NCBI RefSeq assembly: GCF_041146395.1
Contig: NC_090996.1
Coordinates: forward strand, 31,954,738 to 32,018,737
Direction: 5' to 3'
Source: Eulemur rufifrons
Lineage: Eukaryota > Chordata > Mammalia > Primates > Lemuridae
DNA: 64,000 nt
Below are positions 45,150 through 57,151 of this stretch, one piece after another (position 1 is the first letter of the stretch; each line of letters opens with the position of its first letter). Position numbers and translations under genes: made by a program. Under the pieces are notes generated by a model. The model ran no database searches and had not been told where the DNA came from. It was given only the letters and a program-made list of their open reading frames with translations.

Positions 45150-45560
45150 TCAAATTCAACCTTCTCAATCCCTGCCCCTCCACTCTGTCTCTTCCTCTGC
45201 CCCCTGCCACACTCCTACACTCCAAGATCTGCCAAACTAAACCACTTAAAAGACAGAAGGCACTGGAACTCCTCCATTCCTCTGATTACATCCTGTCTCT
45301 TCCTCAACCACCCTTCACCTGGTCCACTCTGAACTCATTCTTGCAGGTCCACCCAAGCTCGCTCTCTAGAGCTTTCATCGACCCTTCCAGCTGCACTGAA
45401 TGTTGAGGGAGGTCCCATGGCTCTTCATACATTCTTCTATCAGAAGCAGAATCATACATCTTCTCTAACTCCTTCTGGACTTGACTTGCCCAGGCTGGGC
45501 AGTCTTGGAGAGCAAAGGCAACGTCTAATTCAACTCTGTAGCCTTAGCATCTGGCACTTG
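45150..45560 (+). mobile_element. L2 fragment
   Basis: 'aaactaaaccacttaaaag', 'ctgaactcattcttgcagg', 'ttgcccaggctgggcagtc' and 'gtagccttagcatctggc' fit the L2 3' region in sense. The 131-codon frame that spans it (45011-45406) is Ser/Pro/Leu-rich and not a gene. Confidence 0.5.
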
Positions 45561-46469
45561 GGTGCTGACTACATTGGGCAGCCCAAGAAGTGATTCCTCA
45601 TTGACCCAAATTATTATAGCACCAAGGAAAGACATTGACTGTCATTCCAGAAAGAGGTTTTCTCTGAGCAGCAGAGCCTCTCTGGTGCTCCTATACTGGG
45701 TGCCCAGGTAATAACATTTAATTTCACATCCATGTCAGTGCTATGCCCACACCTTTACATGTTTCTAATCCAACCTACAGAGGAAAAGCATTATATAGCC
45801 CTCTCCTTTCTACTAACAAGAATCTGTCAAATCCTTTAGGTGGATTATTTTACAAAAACAAATTAAAGCTGAGAATCATTGTTACAAGGTGAGAATGGAA
45901 ACGGTCACCAATTAGCAATGATACCAGACAGCAACAAGACCCTAAGACACTCTCTGGACTTCTGGAGGAGTGATGTAGTGTTTTTTGTGTGGTTGGTTAT
46001 TTTTTTTTTTTTTTTAAACTAAGATTGTCCTGAGTTAGCAATTACTCTTGCAAACTACTTAAAGAGCAATTTTTGACCAGGAAGAATCATGGGCCCCAGT
46101 GGAACTGGGGAGAATTTTCAATGTACTGAGACCGCACAGGAGCTAGAGAGCTGCAGGTGAAGGAAACTCAGAGGACGTGGGAACAAAGTTGGGCAGACGC
46201 AGGTGAACGCTGGCTTCATGCATTAGTCACCTTCACCGTGGCACTCAGCCCAACTGGATGCACAAAACAGCAAATAAATCACTTCCAAAACACGGATGTT
46301 GAAGACCCCTGGACAGCCAGTATGTGGTCTAACTTTCTGATTCCAAACAGGGCTGGCTACTGCACGGTTTCTGCTACCATAGACTCTGACGTCCACTGCT
46401 TCATGGCTTTTCCCAGGCAGGTGACTGCGGTGTGATCTCTTCTGTCTCCAGATTCACACCCTGCGGCCC
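45561..46469. other. Single-copy sequence with a T16 run
   Basis: 46000-46015 is T16. A 92-codon frame (46157-46435) has no domain resemblance. Nothing else recognised. Confidence 0.4.
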
Positions 46470-47050
46470 CTCATGGGGCAGGCAGAGCACTCTTTACAAA
46501 ACGTGGATGTGACCGTGTTACTGGTTTGTTTAAACCCTCTATTATTGGCTTCCATTTCATTCAGGCCCTACCCTGTGACACAGTGTGACGTCCTGCTCAT
46601 GCTCCCAGCTGCAGCGCCAGCCTTATTCATTTATAATTGAGGCGGTCACACCTCCCCGACGCCTGCGCACCGGCCCCAAGAACCTTCCAGTTCTGGACAA
46701 CACTCTGCCCTCCACCTGCCACGGGGCTGCTGCTCCTGCTGCCTCTGCCTCAGACGCTGCTCTGGGCACCTAATTAATTCCCACGCACTGTCACTTCCTT
46801 AAGGGATCCCTCCACCACCTGGTTTCAAGAGCCCACAGTCTTCCCTGAACAGCCCCTGTCCCAGCTATCGCTTTGCATGCAATTAAAAATTATTTGATTA
46901 CAATTTGCCCGTCTCACCAGCGTGCTAGCTCCATGAGGGCAGGGGCGGTGTGGGCTTTGCTCACTATTTTAATTCTAGCTCCAACCACAATGCCGTGGAT
47001 GTGGAAGGCATTCAGTGAGTATTTGCCCATGGAGGAAAGATGGAAAGCGG
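46470..47050 (+). mobile_element. Long L2 3' end
   Basis: 'gatgtgaccgtgttactgg', 'aaccctctattattggcttcc' (in part), 'tgcatgcaattaaaaattat', 'gctagctccatgagggcagg' and 'tggaaggcattcagtgag' follow the L2 order over about 580 bp. Confidence 0.75.
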
Positions 47051-47750
47051 GGAGAGAGGGAGGAAGGAATGAAAGATAAGATTAGTCGCTCTATTTCTAA
47101 TTTTAGACATACTCCAGGTGACTACTCAGCTTCTCTAAGAGTCATTTCCCTCCCCCAAACCCATCTCTGTCCAGTTTAGTCCCAGAAATTAGGTCTGAAG
47201 TGCATGATTCTGGCTCCATTAGTAAGGGCTGTGTTGAGCAGGGAAGAACCTCACCCTATCTAGGTTCAATTTTCTTCTAGGAGCGTGGAAGGCACTTAAG
47301 TTTCTTCAGTTTCTAGAACTGAGAACTCAGTAATTGTGGGGTCTCTGTTCTCTGCCACATGTGCAGAAAATGGCAGAAGCAGCAACAAGCAGAGGGGAGA
47401 CTAGGACAGTGGAGGGGCCGTGGGGGAGGGTTTGGGGTGGGGTAAGGGGCTGCCTGTTGCCTGGTAACATAGCGGTTCAAGATGCAGGTGTCTCATGGGA
47501 CTGCACGCTAAACCTCCAGACGTTTAGTGCTGAGACTCACTCCTGGGTTCCTGTGTTGTGTGAGGAATATCCCCACGTCTTGAGCCGGTTTGAGTGGGTT
47601 TCTGTTGCTTGCAAGCAAAGGAGTCACGTGCAAGACAGGATCCCAGAGGGTGGCGCCTCACCTACCCGGGGGATTCTCCACCCACCCTGCAGTCAGGTGA
47701 GTGAGCTGCACCTTGACCACGCCAGGGACTGTGAGTGTGTGCATCTCTCC
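47051..47750. other. Single-copy, GC-richer sequence
   Basis: A 187-codon frame starts here (47334-47897, plus). It has no recognisable domain, continues into a MIR-like stretch, and has no convincing start context. Not called. Confidence 0.4.
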
Positions 47751-47880
47751 AAGCTTCACAGCAGCCCTGACCTCATCCAGTGTCTGGAGTTTGTCCTTGA
47801 AAGGGCCCTGAAGCCACATCAGCGGACTTCCCAGGACCACGCAGCCAGTACCACTCGGGGATTAGGACGTGCGATCTGGT
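47751..47880 (-). mobile_element. MIR fragment, antisense (weak)
   Basis: 'acttcccaggaccacgcagcc' (in part) and 'accactcggggattagg' resemble 'cttgcccaaggtcacacagc' and what follows in reversed MIR. Confidence 0.35.
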
Positions 47881-48479
47881 GCTGGCAGAGAGGTTAGTGC
47901 CAATCACACCTGTGATGAGAGCAGGGAAGCAGGACGGAAGTGCACGGATGCCTCCTGAGGTTGGAGACAGAGACCCTCCCCAAGGGAGTCCAATGACTCC
48001 CAGCCACATACCACGAGGCTGCTGACCAGTGACCACTGCCGTGGCCAGATTATCCAATCAGCATCAGCCGGCCGTGCACAAGATTCTGTGCATCCCTGGG
48101 TCCCCTGCGGGATCCCAGCACTCCGAGCTCTAGACTCAGAACCAATATGTCATGCTACTGTAAATCTGTGGGTTATAGTCTAAAAAGAGACAAGGGTGAA
48201 AGTGCCACCTTCCCTTGCAATCACAGGCAAGCATTCCACAGAGCAAGGACAGCGTGGGACGTCCTTTGACTCCGGGAGTGATTCCCCCACATCATCTCTC
48301 TGTGCTCCCCAGCCCAGCCCTGTGCCACATGCCTGGTCTCTGTGTTGAGTGTAACCCAAAGAGATATTCTTTTTCTCCGCTTACATGTGTTGAATATAAG
48401 TGACTGAGCCGAACAAGAACAAAACCCAGAGGCCCACAGTTCTAAATGGAAACGGAATGCCCTCGCCTCTCTGATATCA
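47881..48479. other. Single-copy sequence
   Basis: No gene or repeat recognised. Confidence 0.35.
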
Positions 48480-48725
48480 CTGTGCCTTGGCACTGGTGGC
48501 TTCCTCTGCCTGGGATCCTGTTCCTTCCCTTTCTGCCTGGTGTGTGTGCCTATTCTTCATGTGCTCGGGAAGCCCGTACTGAGTACCCGAGCTCAGTGAC
48601 GAGCTGCGTCCCCTCTCTCACAAACCAGTTAGTGTCTCTAAAGACTGATCATTCGTGGACACGTGTATCTGTCTTCTCCACTGGAACGTGAGACCTCAAA
48701 GCCCCAGGCTGTGCCCATCGTATTC
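48480..48725 (+). mobile_element. L2 fragment
   Basis: 'cctctgcctgggatcctg' and 'ccctttctgcctggtgtg' match the L2 'tctgcctggaatgccc' region. The 3' part ('ccactggaacgtgagacc') matches 'ccactagaatgtgagctcc'. Confidence 0.6.
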
Positions 48726-48749
48726 ATGAGTAACAGCACAGTTGGACGC

Positions 48750-48905
48750 ACAGTTTGACATCCTACAGATTTTGGACATAGACTTGGGTTCAAAATCAAT
48801 TCTCTTATTCATTTAGTTTTGAGTGAGCTCCTTGACCTCTCAGAGCCTCAGTTTTCTTGTCTATAGAATGGGAGAGGTGATGCGAGGATTACACAACTTC
48901 ATTAC
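48750..48905 (+). mobile_element. MIR SINE
   Basis: 'gacttgggttcaaaatc', 'gagctccttgacctctcag', 'agcctcagttttcttgtc' and 'atagaatgggagaggtgatg' in sense order. Confidence 0.8.
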
Positions 48906-49064
48906 CTGGCCTTGCTACTAAATGAATGTTTATCAAGCCAAAAACGGCCTAGGGCCAAGAGCTACATCTACTTGATCAACAACAGTCCTTCCGATAAACA
49001 AAGTCTTAATATGCTTTGCAAAATTTTGCCAAAACGTTGAGATCACCCAGATGGCTGTCAGCAA

Positions 49065-49135
49065 AGCCCTGTGTCAGAGGCCATCATAGCACCTGGCGTG
49101 TAGTAAGTGCTCATTAAAGATTGCTGAGAATAAGG
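49065..49135 (+). mobile_element. L2 or MIR 3' tail
   Basis: 'catagcacctggcgtgtag' followed by 'taagtgctcattaaagattg'. Too short to separate the two families. Confidence 0.55.
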
Positions 49136-50754
49136 AACCAAAGGGGCTCTTCTCTTCCCGATGAAATACAATTGTAGCTGCTACTCTGAGGCTTCTATCT
49201 GACTTGTCATACTGTTTAAAGGCAATAAACATCCATTAGTCTGTCTGCTGCTTTTAATTCAGCCGTGCATGCCCACTCAGCAAGGGCTCAGGTACAGTGT
49301 CTGTGGCCGCTCCGTGGAAGGTTCCTCTCATCCTCCGTCTCTAGGGAAGAAAACTTCTACCCGAAGCTTCGGGGACCTCCGAGAGACTAACGATATTATA
49401 CCCCACACGCCACCCGCCCCCCTTTGAGCTTTATTGTTGGTGTGTTTAATTTCCTGTCTTGGCCTTACAGGAGATTTCTAATGTTTGGGCTGTAGGGTAT
49501 GTTCTGATTAAAAATAATCCTCCCAATTACGGGTTGGCATGAGCCTCCTGTCACGCGCACTCTGCCACCAGCTCCGCTTCCCTGTCAGCAATAATTGTGT
49601 CTGCAGCGCCTAACTGTAAATGAAAACCCAAGGGGCAAGTTTGGGTCCCCAGTTCCTGGGCCGCGCCGGATCTTTTAATTTGCACTGTCTGTCAAAAGGA
49701 TGTGACTGCCTGTACTCCAAAGCAAGCCTCAGCCTCTCGGATTCAAGGCCACGGAGAGTGGAGGTACCACGGCCCGCTCAGAGAAACTGTATTTGAACCC
49801 GCTGGAGACAGCGGGGGGTGTGCACGGCAGCGAGGCTCTTTCTAGTTTGCTCCAAACTGTAGTGAGACCCAGTATGAAAGCGAAGTCGAACTCCAGGGAA
49901 ATTTCAAGGTGTATTTATATTATTTTTTTTTCTCTGCCGAGTACATACGACAGGACACTGAATTCCAAGCAGGTGATGGCATCACTTTGAAAGGAGACAT
50001 ACACCTGAGACCCGATTCTTTCCATCTCTATCAAATTAGAACTTTCCGGGGACGGGGTGAGAGGAGAGAGGTATGTGTTTTCAGCTGGGGAATGCCATCA
50101 AAGTGTTCTTGTATAACCGGAGAGGAGAGAGAGGTCCCTTCGGCTGGGCTCAGATGAGGCACTTGAAATACAATGTTGAGTCAAAAAAAAAAAAAAAAGT
50201 GGCACTTGGAGATAGTTACTAGGAGTGAGGGGAGACGCTGTTGTGCCTCTGCACCCTGAGTCGTCTTTTCTGAGACGACACCTGCTGCTGCGGACGGCCT
50301 CTGCATCTCCTGTTCCAGCTCTCCTGACGCCTGGTCAAATGTCCTGCTCCAAGGCTGAGCAGGAGACACCCGTGCACCTTGGCAAGAACCCGGCGCTCTG
50401 GCTGCGGCCAGACCTAGCTGGTTTCTGTTGATTACGACACACGCTTTGGCAACTAAGTTGCCTAAGGAAGACCCATTCGGGCCCACAGGAGCAGGTTGCT
50501 CACGCCCAGGCAGCGGTGCCAGCTGAGGAGCTTGCATTTGCATCAGTGCTCAGCTCACCCGGGCCCACGGGTCAAGCCCAGCACACGGCCCGTTTCACTG
50601 TAAATACAGTTTCACTGAGACGCAGCCACGCGCATTCATTGACGTATGTCTCATCTACAACCGTGTGCGTGCCACGACCGCACGGGTGAGCAGCCGATAG
50701 ACTCCACGGCCCACAAACTCAACCACGTAGATTCACACACAGTGTCCTAAGGAT
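49136..50754. other. Long single-copy block, candidate conserved noncoding sequence
   Basis: About 1.6 kb with no recognised transposon and an A16 run at 50183-50198. 49420-49720 has mixed GC with words such as 'tttattgttggtg', 'ctgattaaaaataatcc', 'gcaataattgtgtctgc' and 'ctgtctgtcaaaagg', typical of developmental enhancers. No supported coding frame. Confidence 0.4.
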
Positions 50755-51024
50755 CTACAGAAACAAAAATGCGAATAATAGCAATAACCACCTAAACAAA
50801 TGTGTAAATAATAATAGCTATTACTTACATATTTATTTGTTTAGGTTGTTACCATATTTTTTATAATTACATAATAATAACATAATTTTATCATTAATAG
50901 TTTAACATAATATTATATAAGGACTACCATTATTTATTTATTTATGTAGATCAATTGGAATTGTAAGTAAATAATTAATTTCTTATCCAATTAGTAGTGG
51001 ATAATATTAATAACCATTATTATT
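50755..51024. repeat. AT-rich block with an imperfect hairpin
   Basis: Mostly A/T with ATA/ATT units. 50785-50813 and 50819-50851 pair as inverted arms ('cctaaacaaa' with 'tttgtttagg', 'gtaaataata' with 'tattacttac') with a small loop and one 4-base bulge. Confidence 0.75.
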
Positions 51025-51245
51025 ATCCAATATTAAGCATTTGCCATGTACCAGGCACTTCACTTGGAGAAGCCCCTCTAAGCACAACAACCATTATTTC
51101 CTTTTTGAAGATGATGAACTAGGTGGCATTTCAGAACCCGAAAGAACCTGCTCCAGGTCTTACTGCGAGTCAACAGCAAAGCCAGGATCCAAATCCAGTT
51201 CTGTGTGACTCTAAGGTTCCTACCTTGAACCGATATTCAGCCTGC
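51025..51245 (-). mobile_element. MIR SINE, antisense
   Basis: 'gccatgtaccaggcacttc', 'agcacaacaaccattattt', 'gccaggatccaaatccag' and 'gtgactctaaggttcctac' follow the reversed MIR order. Confidence 0.8.
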
Positions 51246-51974
51246 CTCATATTTTTAAAAAGTAGAGATGTTCTTCTATGCTGGCTTTTTTGGGTGGGGC
51301 CCTGGGGCTCATTTCAAGCAAAAAGAGAGAAGTGTCAGCCCCAAGTTAGCCAAGCTGCTTGTCTGAAATAGCTTCCTTTACCTGTCCCCTCACGAACCGA
51401 GAGAATTCCACATCTCCACCATTTAAAGGGGAGATTTCCAGTGGTCTGTGACATTTCCTCAGAGGCACCACACAGAGCAAAGGAAATCAGAGGAAAGGAG
51501 GACTTTTAATTCCTGCAGACGGATTCTGTCCGGCTCAGTGATAACAGTCCAGCAGAAACGGACGGACACGGCAGGATAATTATGGGCATCGCACAAAATT
51601 GTTTGGGAGATGAAAATGCTCCTTCCCATCACGGCAGAAATGGCCAGTGAGTTCTTTTGACCAAGAGCGATGAGCCTTCTCAGCAAACGCTCCTGAGTTC
51701 ACATGAACCGAGTTTACCTAAATCCATCAGTGTCCGGAGCCGGCCTGGCACAGACTTGCTATTAAGGAGACCAAAGGATCTCATCCACGTAGAAACCACC
51801 AAACTTCTCACATAAAAAACTTGAACATAAAGGAGGCCCGACCTCTGCAGAAATTTCACGCAGAAAGTTCCACTCCTTCCGGTGCGCAAGTGATACCTGA
51901 GAGGGCTGAGTGTCACCCTCAATGCACCAGGCCCCAGGAGCAGGGCTCGAAGAGAAAGTAGACACCCTGCCTGG
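51246..51974. other. Single-copy sequence
   Basis: Frames of 75 to 101 codons on the minus strand match no protein I know. No repeat recognised. Confidence 0.35.
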
Positions 51975-52268
51975 TTTCTCCCCATTATTCAATGCTCAGC
52001 TCAAATATTGTTTCCTTGGCAAAGCCTCGCCTGACCCGTTTCTGTGGCAAATCTAGGACAGGCTCCCTTGTCGTTGCATTTATCTCAGTTATAACTATAC
52101 AGCAAAACATAAGCATTTGATTAGTATCTGTCTCTCCCACGAGGCAGAAGGCTCCCCGAGGACTCTGACACGGAGGGTTCTTTCCCCACTGAATGCTCTG
52201 CACGCAACACAGTGCCTGGAACGAAACTGATGCTCATTAAAGACTGGCTCAATAAATGAATGAATAAT
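51975..52268 (+). mobile_element. L2 3' end
   Basis: 'aatgctcagctcaaatattg', 'ggcaaagcctcgcctgacc', 'cacagtgcctggaacgaaac' and the 'tcaataaatgaatgaataat' end. Close to the consensus. Confidence 0.85.
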
Positions 52269-52429
52269 TCTAGAAAAATCGTCTCAGGCTGAGACCCAGT
52301 GACTCTTCATTGACCACTCTGCACTGACAGCTCTTCCTTTAAGACCAACTCCCTTACCGACCTCGTGACCAGCTTCTTAGGTGTCAGAGAAGAGGCCATG
52401 ACATTCAAAGAGACAAGCACGTGCACAAA

Positions 52430-52630
52430 GAAAGAGCTTTGACCTTGGGAATCATGCCCACTTGGGTGCAAATCCTGGCTCCAGCACTTGCTAGCTGTGT
52501 GACCTTGGGTAAGCTGCCTTCCATCTCTGGGCCTCAATTATCTCATGCATAAGGTAGAAATTAAAAGTACTATTTACAGGATTCTTACAACGATTAAAGG
52601 GCATAATATAGGAAAAGGCTTAGAGGATGG
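52430..52630 (+). mobile_element. MIR SINE
   Basis: 'gtgcaaatcctggctcc', 'gctagctgtgtgaccttggg', 'ggcctcaattatctcatgc' and 'aacgattaaagggcataat' in sense order. One of the clearest MIRs here. Confidence 0.9.
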
Positions 52631-52864
52631 CTACAGTGGGTGTTGGAAAAGCTGTACCTACTTCAGTCGTATTTAAGTACTCCCAAGCTGGATAGGGCCT
52701 TAAGAAAGAAGTAAAAGTGATAGAAATTATTGTGACTTAAGGGAACTCAGTAAACATCTATCTGCGACCAACGGGGACATAAGTATGTGAGCGTATATAA
52801 AAAATAACAATGCCTATAACAAGAGAATAACACTAATTAACAGGAAGAAGAAAGAGGAGGAGTA

Positions 52865-53055
52865 GGCGATGTTTACTGTGTGTCACGTGCTATGAGACAC
52901 AGTTTGCATGCAGCATCCACTGACTCTTCCTACATCCCCGTGCTGTGGGCATCAATATGTCCATTCTCAGATGGAGGATGATGCTCAAAGAGGTTAAGTA
53001 TTGGTGCAGGCTCCCACTGAGAAGCCAGACCTTAAACCCTGATCTGAATGGCGAT
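52865..53055 (-). mobile_element. MIR SINE, antisense
   Basis: 'gtttactgtgtgtcacgtgc', 'tcccttc' equivalents, 'tccattctcagatggagg' and 'tcaaagaggttaagtattgg' follow the reversed MIR order. Confidence 0.75.
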
Positions 53056-54559
53056 TGCATCATATTCATTCTCAGAGAGAAGTTTCCATTCCAAATAGAT
53101 GTCACGCACTTGTGACCACCCAAGGAAGGGTCTGGGGTAACGTAGGAGAGACATGGATGTGCTTTTACAAGAGGGGAGCACAGATGTGCCATGAGGCCAC
53201 GGTCAGCTCACACACTCAGGAGGCTGCTGCACCTTGGATCACCCCTTCCCAACCAATCCACTCCGGTTGTTATCCACCATCTCACTAGTTCAGCTAGTCA
53301 CTGACGTTGGAGGGAGAAATTGTGCAGGTACAAGCAACAGGTTTAAAGGGGAGGCTTCTCAGACGTAGCAATTCTGAGTAACCATCTCTCCTGGAACAGC
53401 AAGCATCACTCCCAGCTTCTGCCCTTCCTCAGCAGGCGTATGGTTCCGTGGGGAGGGGTCTCCCTGAGGTTCTAATCGCCCTCTGCCACCTCCATGACAA
53501 CACCACGTAGGCTGGGGGCTAAACCCACCAGCTCCACTGAGGCGTGATGGAGAATGGATACAGTAGGCAGGAAGCTCACGAGAGCTGGGGATGCCGGCAG
53601 ATATATGGAGCTTGGATGCAAAGCACGTCATTGGGAATGCAGGGCATTTTTGTTCATTAATCATCTTTTACTTTGAATCTATTTCTCAATGAAAAGTAGC
53701 TTTCCATTTCTATTACCAAGATTAATGTGTCAACAATGCACAATGGCATAAACTGGACCAAAGTGGAGAAGGGAATGAAAGAGACCAAAAAAAAAAAAAA
53801 AAAAAAAAGCAAAAAGAAAACCTTCAGTACACAGTGTGATATATTTGCCCAGATTACTGCTTTATTTACACCACTGAGAACACTTTATTTTTGAGCTTCA
53901 TAACTCATTGCTCTATAAAGAAAAAGAAACTAGCTAGCCGCCACCTACTTCAACACGGAGAAAGAAAATGTGCCTTAAGGAAAACCCATCCTCTACCCGG
54001 TAGGTCTTATTTTTCTTTTTAAATTCTATTTAATATGTATTGGACTCCAGAGTACCTTATTACCTTATTTAATTCAGACCCGGAAAGATGTCTCAGAATA
54101 AAAATGGCACTGAAGTGACAGGAACTAAGCTATGAAATGTGGACATCATATTTTCTTCAGAGAGATAATCAGCTTATCAGAATTCATTTCGACCTAAGAA
54201 AGGTCTCACAGATACACCGAAAATTCAAGCCGGTTGCATCATCTCAAGAATGTAATCTCCAGGAAATAGTAAAACCATCAAGGCAAGCTTGGTGCCGTTA
54301 TTTTTATGTATAAGAACCGCAAGCATCAGATTGCAACAGAATCACTGTGGCGGAGTCTGCCCCCAAGTAGGGTGACACCCCTACATAAGATATGTGAAGT
54401 GCCTTTGCGGACAATACCGTGTTTTTTAAATTTTTTTTTTTCAAGTTGCTGAGGATACTTTTCAAAGATGCATTGCTACATTCTTTACACATAAAACTCG
54501 CTACGTTTGGCGTTCTGAAAAATATAAGGCTTAGAAAACACATTTTCCTAAATTAGTCT
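53056..54559. other. Single-copy sequence with an A22 run
   Basis: 53787-53808 is A22 with no retroposon body seen upstream. No gene or repeat recognised. 53850-54000 looks like possible conserved noncoding sequence. Confidence 0.4.
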
Positions 54560-54680
54560 CTAGAAAGGGCATGGGTTTCCGTCCCATTTCTGCTAATAAC
54601 TAGATGTTTGGCCTTGATTAGGTTATTTAACTCCCTCTGGGCCTCGGGGTCTCCTATTTGCACAAGAAAGAGGTTGGGCT
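54560..54680 (+). mobile_element. MIR fragment
   Basis: 'gatgtttggccttgattagg', 'atttaactccctctgggcc' and 'tcctatttgcacaagaaag' are a diverged MIR core in sense. Confidence 0.6.
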
Positions 54681-55389
54681 CTCTGGTTTTAAAAATGCTC
54701 TTTTCTTTTAATTGCTACAGATAACCTGATTCCTGTACATCCTCCTAAGAGGGAAAATCAACAAATGCAAGAGCAATGATACTTGAAAGTGTATGTAAGT
54801 GTCAACACTGAGCTGGAACATACCATATGTGCCTGTCAGTATGAAACATCCCCACCCCTAAAAAAGGGAAAAAAAAAATAAACAAAACAGAAAATCCATC
54901 TAGTCAGAAGGGGATATCCGAGTTTTTAAAAAAATTGCAGGGCATTTCAGAAGATAAAAAAAAAAAAAAAATTGCTGATAGCCAATCCTTCATGTCCAAC
55001 AAAGAACGACTAAGCTGTTTGGTACAATGTTCCCGAAAAACAGACAATGAAATGAGGGGAAAATAGTGAGGCAGAAAGGAGATCAATACAGCACTCAACG
55101 TCCCTGTGTGGGAGAAAAGAAAGTCATAAAACTCCAGTGAGGTCATGAAAAGTTTGCTAAGTGCACAGAGGGCCACCTCAGGTCACCATCAGAAGTTACT
55201 CGTTTAATGTAGGACCTCATCCAAATTTGTTTCGAGTGATATTTCCTTTATAGCATGATTTCAAGTAAAAAAAAATAAACATTGTGGATGAAGCCACAGG
55301 AAATGTAATAAGTTTCACGATAAAAATATTTGCATTTCCAGTTTTGTCATGAAAGACTGTAATATATAACACTGAGAACTCCAGATCTA
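54681..55389. other. Single-copy sequence
   Basis: A-rich runs near 54859-54868 and 54957-54971. Nothing recognised. Confidence 0.35.
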
Positions 55390-55565
55390 CAGCAAGCAAA
55401 ACCTGGCTTCTGATTTGTCTCTGCAGTTGACATTGGAGTGTTTATGGTCCCCTCTGAACCTCAGCATCTTCTTCAGGCTGGTAGTACCTATGCCACTGGA
55501 TTGTTCCAAGGATTAAAGGACACGGTACATGTGCAATGCTTCACAAAATCCTCCCATATGATTCT
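55390..55565 (+). mobile_element. MIR SINE
   Basis: 'gacattggagtgtttatggt', 'ccctctgaacctcagcatc', 'ggattaaaggacacggtac' and 'tgtgcaatgcttcacaaaat' in MIR order, with an insertion in the head. Confidence 0.6.
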
Positions 55566-55639
55566 GACATCTTAGCAACCTTTATTAGGTAAAGCTTCAT
55601 GTTTTGGGCACAGATGGAGTAGATGCATATACCAGCATT

Positions 55640-55695
55640 CATAGAGCATTTACTAACTTATAGAGCTTTCACTAAGTTCCAGGCACTCTTCTGAA
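55640..55695 (-). mobile_element. MIR fragment, antisense
   Basis: 'tagagcatttactaactta' and 'ttccaggcactcttctg' give the reversed MIR 3' end. It is cut off by an old L1. Confidence 0.4.
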
Positions 55696-55699
55696 CTGG

Positions 55700-56135
55700 T
55701 TTTTAAAGATTTTTTAAGAACAAAAGGGATCATTTAACATGCATGTATATGTACATATGCATAAATATGTATTTTAACATCAAAGACATCTTTCCATGCC
55801 TGTATCTATAGCTCTATCATATAACTATGGTATTCTATAGTATAGATGCACCGTAATTTATTGATTAGCAAGCTTTCCAGTTTTCCTTCTGCTTATAATT
55901 TAAAACTCCCTTTTGCAGGGTATGAGTTGCTATTTATAACATATTAAAGAGGAAAAAGAGGTTCAAGCAAAATGAAGAGGAAGGTACAGAGATTTCCCAC
56001 ATACCTCCTGCCCCACACATGCACAGCCTCCCCTAAACTTTTTTCTGTAATGTTTTTTCATTCAAAAATCTTCACATATTAACACTGAGTTAATTTTACT
56101 CACATCTCAGAAAACCAGATCTCATAATGTTCCAG
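55700..56135 (-). mobile_element. Old L1 fragment(s), antisense
   Basis: 'tttccatgcctgtatctat', 'tatagatgcaccgtaattta' and 'ctttccagttttccttctg' match an antisense L1M 3' region. A second piece (55965-56135) carries 'gagatttcccacatacctcc', the motif also seen at 11.1 kb. Confidence 0.6.
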
Positions 56136-56594
56136 GTTACCCTAAAAACCCTTCAATCTTTTAAAAAAATTCAGAAAAGTATCATCGTCATAAAGGTATT
56201 CATGGTAATAAGATCCACATCATTTAATAAGAAAACAATCCTTAATCCTATTAGTGAAAAATCCTAGCTAGGCAATTAAAAAAAAAAAAAACTCACTTAA
56301 TTTCTACTCATAGTCCACATCCTTCAAGGTCATGTGACACTCATCCAAAATACAGAATTCATGCATATGAAACACGGAATTATTCCACACGGATTTAGAG
56401 TCGGTGTGCATAATGTCTTTCAGATTTGAAATATGTAGAGATCTTCAGTCTACAACTTAAATTAAAGAAGAAAAAAAAAAAATCTACATTCCAGGTTCTG
56501 TTTCTAATCCCCAAGGATTTTTTTTCAGTGACAATCCAGAGGAAGGCAATGTTTTTCAAAGGAACATAATGTAAGTTACTTTCGTTCATTTTAA
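56136..56594. other. Single-copy, AT-rich sequence
   Basis: A runs near 56278-56291 and 56470-56481. Nothing recognised. Confidence 0.35.
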
Positions 56595-56710
56595 TGTATG
56601 CATTCATTCATTAATCCATTTGGCATTTTTTGAGCTCCCACTTTGTGAAAACCATCAAAGCATGATGCCAGGTACAGTCAGGGATTCGGAGATGAATGGG
56701 GCACTCCATT
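56595..56710 (-). mobile_element. L2 fragment, antisense
   Basis: 'gcattcattcattaatcc', 'gagctcccactttgtg', 'gatgccaggtacagtcagg' and 'gagatgaatggggcactcc' give the reversed L2 3' end. Confidence 0.6.
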
Positions 56711-57029
56711 TTCTAAACAAGCTCCCATTAATAATGGCTAATAGAAGACACAGTAAAACAAGGTTCCCAGCGGAGAAATTGAGGAGTGCTTCATTCTGAC
56801 TCGGGCGGTGGTGGAGGAAATATATGGGGTGAAAGTGGCAACTGAGATGAGGCCTGGATTGGAAAACTTGCCACTTAGTGGAAGAGTCCGGCTAAACAGC
56901 TGGAAGCGTGAAATTCCCTGGCATATCAAGGGTCGCGAGCAGTCTTGTGGAGCCAGCATGTGCAAGGGACACTGAGGGAACCTGGGAAGATGAGACCAAA
57001 TGAAAGATGCTTCTTGGGTCAGACCTATT
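56711..57029. other. Single-copy sequence
   Basis: No gene or repeat recognised. Confidence 0.35.
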
Positions 57030-57150
57030 AGCAGTACTCATTTAAGGAGTACTTCACACGTGCTAGACGCTCTGCTTCATGCTTGGCATATAGTACCTCT
57101 CCAGGTCTAATAACTTTATGGGGTAGGCATTTGGATAGGGGTATTTCCTT
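57030..57150 (-). mobile_element. MIR, left half, split by an L1
   Basis: 'gagtacttcacacgtgctag', 'tctaataactttatgggg' and 'taggcatttggatagggg' are the reversed MIR 3' half. The other half lies at 57668-57800. Confidence 0.65.
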
Positions 57151-57151
57151 T

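Noticed and set aside
45011..45406. 131-codon frame
   Set aside because: It begins with (AGT/AGC)n serine repeats and continues in L2 sequence.
47334..47897. 187-codon open frame (plus)
   Set aside because: No recognisable domain, GC-rich region favours long chance frames, and the end lies in a probable antisense MIR.
53787..53808. A22 run considered as a processed pseudogene tail
   Set aside because: No cDNA-like body, poly-A signal or target duplication is recognisable upstream.
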